DNA of 64,000 nt from Anadara kagoshimensis (lineage: Eukaryota > Mollusca > Bivalvia > Arcoida > Arcidae), in the NCBI GenBank assembly GCA_021292105.1, contig CM037870.1, forward strand, positions 23,886,424 through 23,950,423, written 5' to 3'. The notes beneath the pieces were generated by a model, which was not told the origin of the DNA, searched no databases, and was given only the letters and a program-made list of their open reading frames with translations. Both the position numbers and the translations under genes were made by a program. Of this stretch, positions 35,401 through 46,400 are shown piece by piece. Numbering within the stretch: position 1 is the first letter of the stretch; every line of letters begins with the position of its first letter.

Positions 35401-38400
35401 TCATTGGTTTGAGTGATATTTGAGTGAGTATGAACACTAGTTTCAGGGGCGGATACAGGATTTTTTGAAACGGGGGGGTTGAGAACTATCCAGGATTTTT
35501 TGAAAGAGGGGGTTGAGATCTATACAGGATTTTTTAAAGGGAGGGGCGAGAATTATATCAATGCTAGATGCGAGCGCCAAAGGCGCGAGCTTCCAGAGAC
35601 GGTTGGTCTAGGACAGAGCCCCGATGGGGGCCAAGAAAATAATTTTAATCAGTCAGTATCTCACTCTTTAAATTTTTCAAAGGGGGGGTTGCAACCCCCG
35701 CAACCCCTCCCCTAAATCCGCCACTGAGTTTGTAGCCCTACGGACTCGTGCCAATACTTCCGCCATTGGGCTGATTCAAGGGCTAATATCAACACAACCA
35801 TGTTATGACCTCTGTGTCATATAAACATAATTTGTCTCCGTTGTTCAGGCTATGTCAAAACAAAGAAAATACTATTTACCAGGGTTATAATATTTACATT
35901 CCACCAAATCACATATTATCCATTTTTGATTTTACAGCACTAAACGACCGATTCAGAATACAAATCCCCTCCAGGAGTGCTTGGGCCAAAATTGTAAAAC
36001 CATAATGTTTTTCAAGATGTTAAAAAGATACCCAAAGCACCAAAAATATTTTACTAAATTACGCTAAGGAAATATTTTGCATGAGGGAGTATATCCTAGT
36101 TTTTGAGGAATTTCAAATTTAACTAGCAGCAAATTTAAACAAAAGTATATTTCTGACAATTATACAAAATTATTGCCTACTGAGTTTGTGATATCATCGG
36201 GGAAACATACACAAGCAGAGATATCGGCTCAGTGGTTTAAATCACACATTAAACCAGTTTTAATTATACACAATTCCTCATCATGTGCTTGGGACACAAT
36301 TGTAAATCCATAATGTTTAAAGGTATTTCAAAGTGCTGTATATTAGTTTTATTTTAATTTAGTATAGTAATGGGTCACATTTGTTACGACACAAAGGGCA
36401 ACTCGTCCAAAAATTTAAAAATACATACTTACGGAAATGTGGAATTATCAAATCGTATATATACATAAAAACATTATTCTGTTTTTATGCTCATTCAATA
36501 GCGTCGCTTCAAGCAGGGATAAAATGGGTTTCTTCAAAACTTTACTTACCAACATGATCATAGACATTTCTTCATTTGCGGTTCAAGTGAGCTTTTACCT
36601 GGGACACCTTCTCATCTATTTATTGACTTATATGTTAATAGAATTGGAGCACAAATTTCAAAATAATAAATGTATCAGGGCGTGCATACCCTTCCCCAAC
36701 AGCCAGTCTCATTTTCCTGGTTAATGTTCGCGTATTTTACAGTTTTTTTTATTGCGATTCAAGACATGTAAAATTTCTTAATAAATACATGTTATTCTTT
36801 CAGTAATGAAGATAGTACAGGACGTAAAGACGTTTTCTGTGGTTCATCTAGTGGAGTTTCAAATTTCGTTAGTGGTAGATCAGAGGAGTTAGTTAAGGTC
36901 AAGGTGGTTGTTGTTGGTGACATGGCGGTTGGTAAAACATCTCTGTCTGTGAGGTTTACTGAACAAAAATATGACGATAAATACGTACAGACAGTTGGAG
37001 GTACGTGATACTTATTTAAAAAAATACTTGCATCTTGAATAAAATATGAGATTTCATTTCCAATATAAAATTGCGGTAAACATTAATAAATTTAATGAAA
37101 TAAATAAAAAATTGCTAAAATGATTTTTCATAAAATTGTCAAATTCTCGCCCAATTACATATCAATTATGACACCTAAGAAAGGCTACATTTGAAGCTCT
37201 ATGACAAAATGTTTTTTTCTATCAATTCCCTTATGTATGCAGCAATATAACTGCTCTAGCTGCTTATTGTGTATTCGTTTCGTAATTTGCACGCTTTAGT
37301 AGAGCTCTCATCTGGCGAACTTTATACAACGAAGCAAGTTGCTTATAGATATATTGTTGACACAGGGACATTGCAAGCCTAGGCTGAAAAAGTTTAATAG
37401 CAGTTATCACAATATTGTTGATAGGTGTTTACCCTTCTGAAGCATCCGGTCTCACTTGTGGAAGTTCACGTCTTAAACTTAACTAAGCAGTTTTCACATT
37501 GTTTACATCACTTTGGGATTGTAGTTGGGGCATGGATCGGTATGCTTGTTTTTGATTCCCACTATACAAATGAATAAAGGTTAAGTCATAAGGAAAATAA
37601 TCATAGAGTAAAATTATATTTGTAATAGAAATGCCAATTTCGACAAGTACTATTTGGAACTTTTGTAGAAGACTTAAGTATTAAGACCCCTCTCATTGGG
37701 ATTGGGATCTAGAGAACTCGGTGGTTAAGTGGTCTAAAGCGCGGGATTCAGTATCTTGGCGACTCTCGCCGCCTTGAATGAATCCCGCTCATGAAATATT
37801 CCAGTGTGAAAAAGTTTGTCAGTTTGCTTCCCTGAACTTAGGCACGTTGAAAAAACATTGATTGCGGCGTAAAACTACGCACCATGCTTCTAATGCCAGA
37901 CAGTTTCAGCAGTTTGTTTTTATTGTAGCTAGTTTCTACGTGCGTGCAGTGGAGCTTAAAGGAAAGAAAATAATTTTTCAAATATGGGATACCGCAGGAC
38001 AGGAAAGATTTAGAAGTCTAGTTCCAATGTATCTTAGGGATGCTGGGATAGCGTTGTTGGTATATGACGTCACAGACACGGTAGGCATAGTCTTTACTTT
38101 TCTTGTATGCATAACATGTTTGTAAAAAAAATGTTTGTGTCAATGAAAAGCAAGAGCACAGTGTAACAATCGAATGATAAAAGGAAACTAGAAAGGATAA
38201 AAACATTGAGAACATCGTTTTAAAAACCCCCACCTTTGGACGGACTATGCTACAATGACAAAAAGGTACCCAATGGATCCCTAACCCTCGAACTTAACTA
38301 GTGGTCATCTAAACATGAATTTCATGGAAAATACCAACAATCGTGAACCAAACCGAAAAACATTGTCTTAAGACAGCTTGGTTGATTAAACTGTTAATTT

Positions 38401-41252
38401 GTCAGCATCATACTTGTTGAAAAGTATGAGGTCTCTATATTTAAAATTACCCTTCCTATATTTTGATGTCTCATAGTTCCATTTTCCTTCATTGCCAATT
38501 TTCAATTCACAATTGGTGGGTGTAGCTAGCTAAGATAAGATGTGCTTACCCTTCCAGATCAATCTGCCCACGTATTTACACATTAAATTATTGAAAGTTT
38601 TCAAAATTTTTACTTTGCTTTTGGGATTGTGATTTTGACATGGACAAAATGTTTGATTGATGCACCAACAAAATTGTTATGTTTATGATCGACTTTTCGA
38701 GATAATGTACAAAATTCACCAAATGTGAAACAATCTACAATCCTTTTTTACAAAAAGATATACTTTTTCGTCCTTATGTTTGCTTATAACGCAGGATTCA
38801 TTTCACCATGTAAAAGATTGGCTTAAGGAATTAAGGACCAGTGCGCCGGAAGATGCTATACTGACTTTAATTGGAAACAAAATCGATCTGGTTCCAAAGA
38901 AGAAAGTACACTCTAAGGTAAAAATGATAAGTAAATGCAAAATAATAGTACAACATGTCAAAATATTATCTACAGTTACCCTTCAGGAGCACCTAGTTCC
39001 CATGGTGGAAGTTATCTTAATCTTCCTATTTTCATTTTAATTTGCTTTGGGATTATGATATGAACATGGGTTGGTAAATCTGTTTCCAACTTTATCAAAA
39101 TTTATAACATTTTGCATAATTTGTTAAACTTCATTATTTTATGGATGAAGTAATCATTAATAGATGCAAGTGCTTGACAGAACGGGTAACTTGTGGTGGT
39201 TGAAACCACACAAAAAGAGTGTAGTTGAATAGTGGCTTTAAGCCTTAGAAAGTTTTTGTTTTCATTTACATTGAAACAGTTCTAGAATGTTTAAGACAAT
39301 CTGAGTGCTCACAGAAAACAATGACCGTTAGCAATCTGAAAAACTTTCTGCCACAACGAATTTCTCAAGTAGGAATGCAAGTTAAATGGCGTGGCAAGAG
39401 ACGTTGTCATTGAAAAACTAGCACCTTGCCCACCCTGACACCAAAGTCCTTCCAACAGAGATTTGAACATTTTTCCATGTTGTTCCTCTAGTTCAAGGCT
39501 ACCATTGAAGAGGTTTACCCATGTAAAGCAACATCTACAACATTTCAGTCATTTTCAAGGTGTCATGCATTTATTTAAATTGATGTGTATATTTTTAATT
39601 TTGGATATAGGAAGCAGAGGACTTTGCATGTGAAAAAGGAATGAAGTTTTATGAAACCTCTGCTAAAACTGGAGAAAACATAGAGGGGTTGTTCATTGAT
39701 TTAGGTAACCCACTCTTGAATTTATATATAAAGAGTTCTGTCAAATAAGTGTCTACAATACATAAGGGGGTTTAAAAAGCTGAGTTGAGTAATGGTATTT
39801 AATGTCCCAGTCAAGAATATTTCACTTATATTGAGACGTCGCCAGATATAGGCGAAATGCAGAAAATTTCCAGTGTGTTGCACTGATTGCATTATACAGC
39901 AGGGTTCTTTAGCGTGCCAAGTAAAAGTGACACGGGACTTCCTTTATTTTAAGCTCCCATCCAAAAGAACCGTAATTTCGTAATGATGAGTGCTTGGCAA
40001 AGGAACAGTCACTGCCCACTTTCGATTATTGGGTCAGATCCAGCTGATGTTCGAACCCACATCCTTCCACTTACGGAGCAAGCACTCTACCAACTGAGCT
40101 ACTGCAGTGGAAATGGGGTTTAAAGAATGTCTGTTATAGCTTATCAATTGCAGCAAGTACTGATGTTTCATATGAAGTAGAAGTAAACTAATTATATTAG
40201 GTTTAGTTAAATTGGCAGGAGGTGTTTACCATTCTGTAGCATCTATCTAGAAGTGGAAGTTAAAATGTTTAACATAATTTGCCAGTTTTCAAAGTTCTTA
40301 CTTTGTATTTTGCTTTGGGTTTATGAATTGAAGATGGACATGTTTGTGTTTGAGTCAAACAGAAAATAAAGAAATAAAATGTTCTTGATTACATTTCATT
40401 GCTTATGGCTTGTAATAACGGATTGAATTTATTGCACATCTCTTAGGAGTTTATTCATCAGTGATCTTATAAAGTGTAATCTCTTATTTGCTTGTTTTTC
40501 ATCTTCTCCAATCAAATTCTCTGTTGTGTTCAATGTTGTCAAGTCACCAGCAACCAATTTCTGTATGACATAAATATTGTAAGAGTTTTACACTCATTAG
40601 AAAATCAAATAAAAATTTTGGGCTTAACAAATGAAAATGTTATGTTCTTTCAAAGTTTACCATCAATGGGTTTGTTAAATGTGGCAGGTGTAGCTTGCTA
40701 TCTTGTTCATCAGCCTAACTTCTCTAGTGGAAGTTTACATGCTTTACTTAATTTGCCCATTTTAAAGTTTTTACTTTACTTTTGGGATTGTGATTTGGAC
40801 ATTGCTTAGGTATACATTAAAATCTTGTTATTATGCCCCTCAATGACTTTGCCACCTTGCTTATCACCGCACTATTTTGAAGTCCTAAAATCCATTTTGT
40901 TTATGTTTTTCTTTATCCGCCTCCCTCAATTTATTGCCAAACCTCTTTGTAACCCCAAAATTTGACTGAAAAAATGGTGGCGATGAATCGAAGGTTTTAC
41001 TGTATTTGTGTTTGATTTATATTATGCTTTGTTCCAGCCATTGCCTGTTGCCATATTTTGCATTGAGACTAAAATTTCTTCCATTTTTGCTGTGTTTAAC
41101 TAACATGTATGTTTCTTATTAATTTTATTTCAGCACATTCCATATTAAACATTGCAAATGACAACAGCCACAGAAGAACAAAAGACAATTTGAATGTAAT
41201 GGAAAATAGTGTACAGATACCAAAACATTTAAAGTGCTGCCATTCATCATAA
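35052..41252 (+). CDS. Divergent Rab GTPase, Rab5/Rab22-like (paralogue 3), six exons
   Basis: Exons: 35052-35086 (preferred first exon), 36804-37000, 37929-38080, 38795-38917, 39611-39704, 41134-41252, giving 720 nt and 239 residues. Exons 3-5 match the two Rab5 genes in length and phase (152, 123, 94 nt). The protein has an extra Ser/Gly-rich N-terminus of about 45 residues, then P-loop GDMAVGKT, switch I VQTVGASF (GASF is a Rab22/31-like variant of Rab5 GAAF), [29 protein letters not shown], and a tail ending KCCHSS, a CCxxx-type prenylation end. Exon 2 has no in-frame ATG and begins in phase 2, so translation must start upstream. The exon at 35052 ([11 protein letters not shown] plus TG) fits exactly, but two other phase-2 candidates exist at 29353 and 32982. 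Each intron carries at least one copy of the local inverted-arm repeat. The subfamily is uncertain because the sequence is faster-evolving than either Rab5 neighbour. Confidence 0.88.
35444..35726. mobile_element. hAT-like MITE in intron 1 of Rab paralogue 3
   Basis: The ends CAGGGGCGGAT and ATCCGCCACTG are inverted repeats, with AGTTT on both sides as a possible target duplication. The interior has G-rich tracts and repeats of CAGGATTTTTTGAAA. No transposase. The hAT-like assignment rests only on the CAGNGGCGGA end. Confidence 0.65.
35900..36115 (-). repeat. Decayed copy of the hammerhead-bearing repeat
   Basis: The hammerhead half at about 35934-35980 has lost both core boxes (CCTGGAGG, GAAT). 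The flank (AAGATGTTAAAAAGATACCC, then CTAAGGAAATATTTTGCATG) matches that at 25625-25735, showing that the repeat unit is at least about 190 bp. Confidence 0.7.
36245..36330 (-). repeat. Truncated hammerhead-bearing repeat
   Basis: It keeps the CCAGTTTTAATT start, CAATTCCTCATCA and the TGCTTGGGACACAATTG flank, but the GAAA/stem III half is deleted. It lies 500 bp upstream of exon 2 of Rab paralogue 3. Confidence 0.6.
37695..37865 (+). mobile_element. tRNA-derived SINE in intron 2 of Rab paralogue 3
   Basis: The head AACTCGGTGGTTAAGTGGTC resembles a Leu/Ser tRNA A-box region. Its body continues GTTTGTCAGTTTGCTTCCC. It ends 60 bp before the acceptor of exon 3. Confidence 0.7.
39775..40115 (-). 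mobile_element. Near full-length tRNA-derived SINE
   Basis: On the minus strand the head has A box TAGCTCAGTTGGTAGAGTG and B box GGGTTCGAACATC at tRNA-like spacing, then a body of about 260 bp including AAAGAACCCTGCTGTATAAT and a tail with CAATATAAGTGAAATATTC. It sits in the last intron of Rab paralogue 3. It is a SINE, not a functional tRNA gene, because the acceptor stem is not formed. Confidence 0.8.
40830..41010 (+). repeat. Dispersed repeat, copy 1 of 4
   Basis: Shares CCCCTCAATGACTTTGCCA, TATTTTGAAGTC and GGTTTTACTGTA-type segments with 61895-62080 (plus) and, inverted, with about 50750-50860 and 51095-51290. The 51-kb copy ends only about 10 bp from the splice donor of the 51301-51439 exon. 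Confidence 0.65.
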
Positions 41253-41644
41253 CTAACTGAGATTTAAACCATACAAGCATTACAGCTTCTGAGAATGGAT
41301 GAATAATTTATCATACAATGTTTACAATTAGAACTGACCTTCGTTTGACGAACATATTTTATTTGTTGGGCTATGCATTCAATTGCTAACAAATATGGTG
41401 TGAGAAGTTTAATTTTCTGATGATATCACAGGATGTAATTTTCTTACTTCATGCATTGTTTGATTGGTTAGCATTCCAACAGAGATGAACGTTTCTACCC
41501 TTACAGTAGATGAAGACAGTCAAGTAAAACAGAAGTCCAAAAGATCTAAAATGTTTTGAAGCTGAATCTGCGACATATTTAACTTATGTATTTTAGCATG
41601 ACCTTAAAATATTCAACTTCCAGAGTTTTTTCCTGTGTATATCT

Positions 41645-41658
41645 ATGATGATCATATG

Positions 41659-41692
<34 letters not shown>

Positions 41693-41705
41693 TGATGATG
41701 ATGAT
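41645..41705. repeat. (GT)n followed by (GAT)n microsatellite
   Basis: About 16 GT units (41658-41690) run into four to five GAT units, 400 bp past the stop of Rab paralogue 3. Confidence 0.95.
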
Positions 41706-41969
41706 AGTGACTGATTGTTGGTTATTTTGCTGGTTAGCTGTTAAGTTTATTTATTTCTATTTTGCATGTAAATTTAATATTTTTTTTCAGCAACTTATTC
41801 TTAATTATTACATCAGAAACTAAATAATTTTAATGTTATCCCATATTTAAACATGTTTTCAAACAACAGAACTGACTGACAATAACAAAGTGTATATTAA
41901 TTTTATTTCAAAAATCTAGAAATCTAGAAAAGCAAAAACATTTTGAATATAACTTAATAACAATAAATA

Positions 41970-42720
41970 ATGTATAACAATAAGTTTTGTATGGATCACA
42001 ACTTTTATCCCTTCGATGAATTATTACTATGATTTGGGTTTTTTTCTGATGCCATTGGGTTACCACTTCTAAATTGTTTATGATAAGTTTTTGTTTCTCA
42101 AAACTATTATCACTTCCATTATCACAAGAATTTTTATGATAATTTGCATCTTCGGACACAAATAGATCACCACACAATTTTTAGCTGCTAATGATAAGTT
42201 CTGTTTTGTTTATCAAAATTTTGTTTCGTCCATTATTCAACCATCGAATTATCATGATATTTTTTATCTTCGAATTTAATTGGATAATCCCTTCTTCTGA
42301 AGTGTTAATAATAAGTTTTTGTTTATCAAGCTTTTATCTCTTCGATCATGTGATTAATTATTACATTAATTTGTATCTTCCAATACAATTGGGTCTCCAC
42401 TTCTAAAATGTTAATGATGTTTTTTGTTTGTCACAACTTCTATCACTTTTATTATCACACAACTATTTAAGGTAATTTGTACCTTATACAAATGAAACTT
42501 AATTGTTAACAGAAAGTCTTTGTTTATCACAATTCTTATCATCTATCTACATGTTTCATTACCATAATTTGAATCTTCCAATGCAAATTGATCACCATTT
42601 AGGAACTGTAAATAATAATTTCATGTTTATCAAACTTTCCAATATCAAATGAAACATTACAATAATTTGTGTCTTAGGGTTCAATGGATCACCACTTCTG
42701 AACTGCTAAGGGCATTTGTT
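41970..42720. repeat. Degenerate tandem array, unit about 115 bp
   Basis: Blocks of the form TGATAAGTTTTTGTTTATCA, CTTTTATCACTT, ATAATTTGTATCTTC, GATCACCACTTCT recur about six times with strong divergence. It fills the convergent intergenic space between Rab paralogue 3 and the Ser-rich gene. No coding potential. Confidence 0.75.
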
Positions 42721-42729
42721 TGAACAAAC

Positions 42730-43469
42730 GTGATCTTTTTATATACCACTTTCCTAAAACACACCCTTTGTGTGTTCTATAACTAGAATGTGAAAATAGT
42801 GACTTGGTGTTGAATCATATCACTTCTGTTTTTCTTGCACAATCTAAGTTCAGCATTATCATGAACAAGAACATTACTGATATTTTTACCCATATGTACA
42901 TGTCACTTTACCAAGATTTTGAATCAGTAGGCATATATGAGTATCCCAAAACAATATATTACAACAATAATAGTAAAATGTAAGAAAATGGTTCAATGTG
43001 TTCTTTTTTTAACAATTGGTTCACTAGTTGAAAGCAAAATACAGAAATTCACTGAGCCACACTTAACTTGTTTCCTTTCATATTCCATCTGAATTGTCCG
43101 ATTTCACAATTCAACCGTGCATCACTTTATGATGTATGACAGCGTATGTCTTCTCGACCTGATGTTTACCATTTGACTTTCCATGCAGACGTTACTTTTT
43201 GAAAATGTCTTCCAATCTGACCTTTGCTCTTTGAACTTCAATGCAAGTTTCACCTAAAGTATGCATTTATGACAATGTTGTGATTCACTTTTAACCTTTG
43301 ACCTCTGATGTAGATTTCAAATAGAACTCTGGTGTAAGTTTCGCCTGAGGATACACTTATGAAAATGATGTGCACTTTCACCTTTATCCTTTGACCTCCT
43401 AGCATAGATTTCAAATATGGATGCCAATATGGGCACATAAATGAGAATGTCACCTAATTACATGATTGG
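42730..43469. other. 3' flank of the Ser-rich gene, no gene seen
   Basis: Probably its 3' UTR and beyond on the minus strand. It includes a weak direct repeat of TTTCACCTAAAGTATGC / TTTCGCCTGAGGATACAC with interspersed TTTGACCTC, near 43245-43400. Confidence 0.4.
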
Positions 43470-46400
43470 TCAAGTGTTTATAAGCTGTGCTAATGTGATT
43501 GGTGGAAATATAATACTGTGTGTGCGGGATAGTTTAGATAGTGACTTCTGTAATGTGGGTGTTGGCGTTGATTTATTTAACGCATGTTTCACTACGATAT
43601 CTGGAAGACCACATTCTTTTTTCTGAAAAAGAAAAAACAACAATGGTAATTTATTTCGTAATAATTATTTCAAATACCCTTCATATAGGGCAAAAATGTA
43701 ATATGCATTTCTTTTAATCTTGATAAAACAAACAATAACTTAAACTTCATTGACAGTTCTTTAAGTCTATAATAATCCAGACAGCAGTCAGTAACAGTTT
43801 TAAATGCTGAAATCATAAGAAAGTTGAATTGTACATATAGTATATTTCAAAACCTATAAAAACACATTTTTGCAGAATTTGTCAACAATGGGCACAATAA
43901 CACCACAATAGACAAAACATTAAGTGTTGAGGTGTAAGTAAAACAAGAGGAACAAATGGTTTGAGGAAATGAGTCTGGCAAAACCACAAATTAATGACCA
44001 AAACCTTTATCATCCCTGTTTTCATTGGAGATGTTCATCTAGTCAATCATGATGAAATCTTTAATATGGAATAAAGTGACAAGATGCCAACTGATACCTA
44101 TTACTGAATCAGCATTATGGCACTGCAGCAGATCCAATAAACAGTCACCATGTGACTAAAAGATTCCTAACTAAACCATACAAGACAATAAACCCAGTAT
44201 GAAGAATTATAATCAAAAAGCAGAAGCATATTTAAAAGCATTCAGTTTCCCAAAATTCATGAGAAGGGCAATAACTCTTGAAAATAACAGATGCAATCAA
44301 AATAAAATTTGCAGGAAGATGAAAATATGTTAATCTTTCAGGGAAAAATGTAGAATTGGGGACAAACTTGAGTGATTAACAGACAGACAACCATATTCCA
44401 GTTTAACTCACGCATTCATCCATCCACTCCCCACAGTCAATGTGGGTTGTATATGTGGAATGTTTAGGGTCTTAAAAATAGTTAAAACCACACAAACCAT
44501 ATCACTATGCTTCTATGTTGAAAGCCTATCTAAAGTCTGAAAATTTACAATAAATGGTCTCCAATTCATAAACATGATTATTCAGCTGCAAACTACAGGG
44601 AATCTGTCACTTGATGTCTAAGCATCCACTTAGGATTACTGTACTCTCACTGTCTAGAAATGAATGAAAATGGAATGAGAAATTGTCAGGTGTTTTCCCA
44701 AAGGTCTGTGAATTTTTTAGACACTCCGGGTACTCCAACATCAAGAATAAACCATCTCAATATAAGTGGGAAAAAATCTGACTGTGTGTAAAAATATAAT
44801 TACTCCACTCTACTCTGTATTCCATGCAAAATTATAAATTGTACATGCAAAAATTAATTACCGGTATGTGCACAATTATGTATTTAGCATGCATGCATAT
44901 AAACATGTGAATAAACAGTATACATAAAAAAAGCTATATATGAAATACATTGGCCTAAAGAAAATTTAGACAACAGAAGCCTCAAACAGAAGATTATGAC
45001 TATTGTCCGTTTACTGTGCTGGAGAGAAAGGAATAAACACTAATATCTCAAAGATTTGAATGGCACGATTAAAAATCAAATAATCATTTACTTACATGAG
45101 CCGAGTCGTTGCTAATAATCCTTACTTCGATCTAATCCGTGCATTATAACTCCTTTAATGCACCAAAACGTGTTTTGGGTGGGTGTTTACAATGGTAAAA
45201 ATTTTGACAAATGGCGGAGTCTTTCGTGTGAGTAATGAGGACGGAAGAATTTATTATTTACGTAGGTTCGCTAGGGGTACAATAAAGGGTAATTCAAAGG
45301 TCGGGTTGAGTTTAAAGTTTGAATTTACGTCAATTTTTCAAAAGTTTGAAAATGCAGAAAGGTAGTTCACTTTATAACTTTATTAAATCGATTTGGTCAT
45401 CCCGTTACGCAAAAAATCAATCCGTCTTGAGCTGCACTAGAACATAAAGAACCCCGCCATTTCGTAAAAAAGATTACCATGTAAACACCCAACCAGGTTA
45501 TATTTTGTCGCATTAAAATGATATATTAAGCAAGGATGGAACCGAAACAGAAATTTTCAGTTACGACTCGGCTCATGTAAGTAAAAGAATCATTGAATTG
45601 TACCCGTCATATTGAAATTTATAGAGTATTTTGCTATCTTGCTTTCTCCGAAATAGGCTAAATAAACAGTAAAATCATTTGCAATATTTTTCTCAATTAC
45701 AAATTTGAATTTTTACACTGAAATATGTTAGATAAATCCTCAAATTTTACTTGAATTCAAAATGCAATAAAACAAACAAAAGCTTTCTGGAGAGCAATGT
45801 AGCTTGCCTTTGCCTACACACTTACCCAATCAAACACTTAACACAAATAATATCGTCATACGGTTTGCCAAGATAAGGTAGATATATACTGTAATTAGAC
45901 ATTTCCAATTTTACACTAAAATTTGACCAAAAACAAAAGTGATGCAAAAGAAAATCATTTACATAAATTCGATCATTTTGTACATATTGTCACAAAATAA
46001 CATCTTTGCAATGAGGACCAACTACATATTATGCAAGTGTTAATTTTGCAGCATTAGATGGCTGTTTCCGAATACATTCCCTCATCAGTAGTGCGTGGAC
46101 CAAAATTGTGAAACCAAAATTTTTTGAAAGGTCCAAAATATATTTAAAATATTGCAAGCATGGCTCACTTTGTGCAAGTGAATTGACATGATAAAATATA
46201 TGCTAAACAGAATTGCTGATTCTTTTCCAAAATGGGGGCAAATAATGGGGTACCAAATTGTCAAACTAGAAAAGCAGCCAAACTTGGAATATGTGTATAA
46301 AATAAGCCCATGCATCAATCTAGTGGCTTAAGCATTGTGTGATATCATACCTTTCCATCTAATGTATGGTTGTATAAAGAATCAAATACCTCTATATTAC

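Noticed and set aside
39775-40115. A tRNA gene on the minus strand
   Set aside because: A and B boxes are present, but no acceptor stem or complete cloverleaf is formed and a SINE body follows directly.
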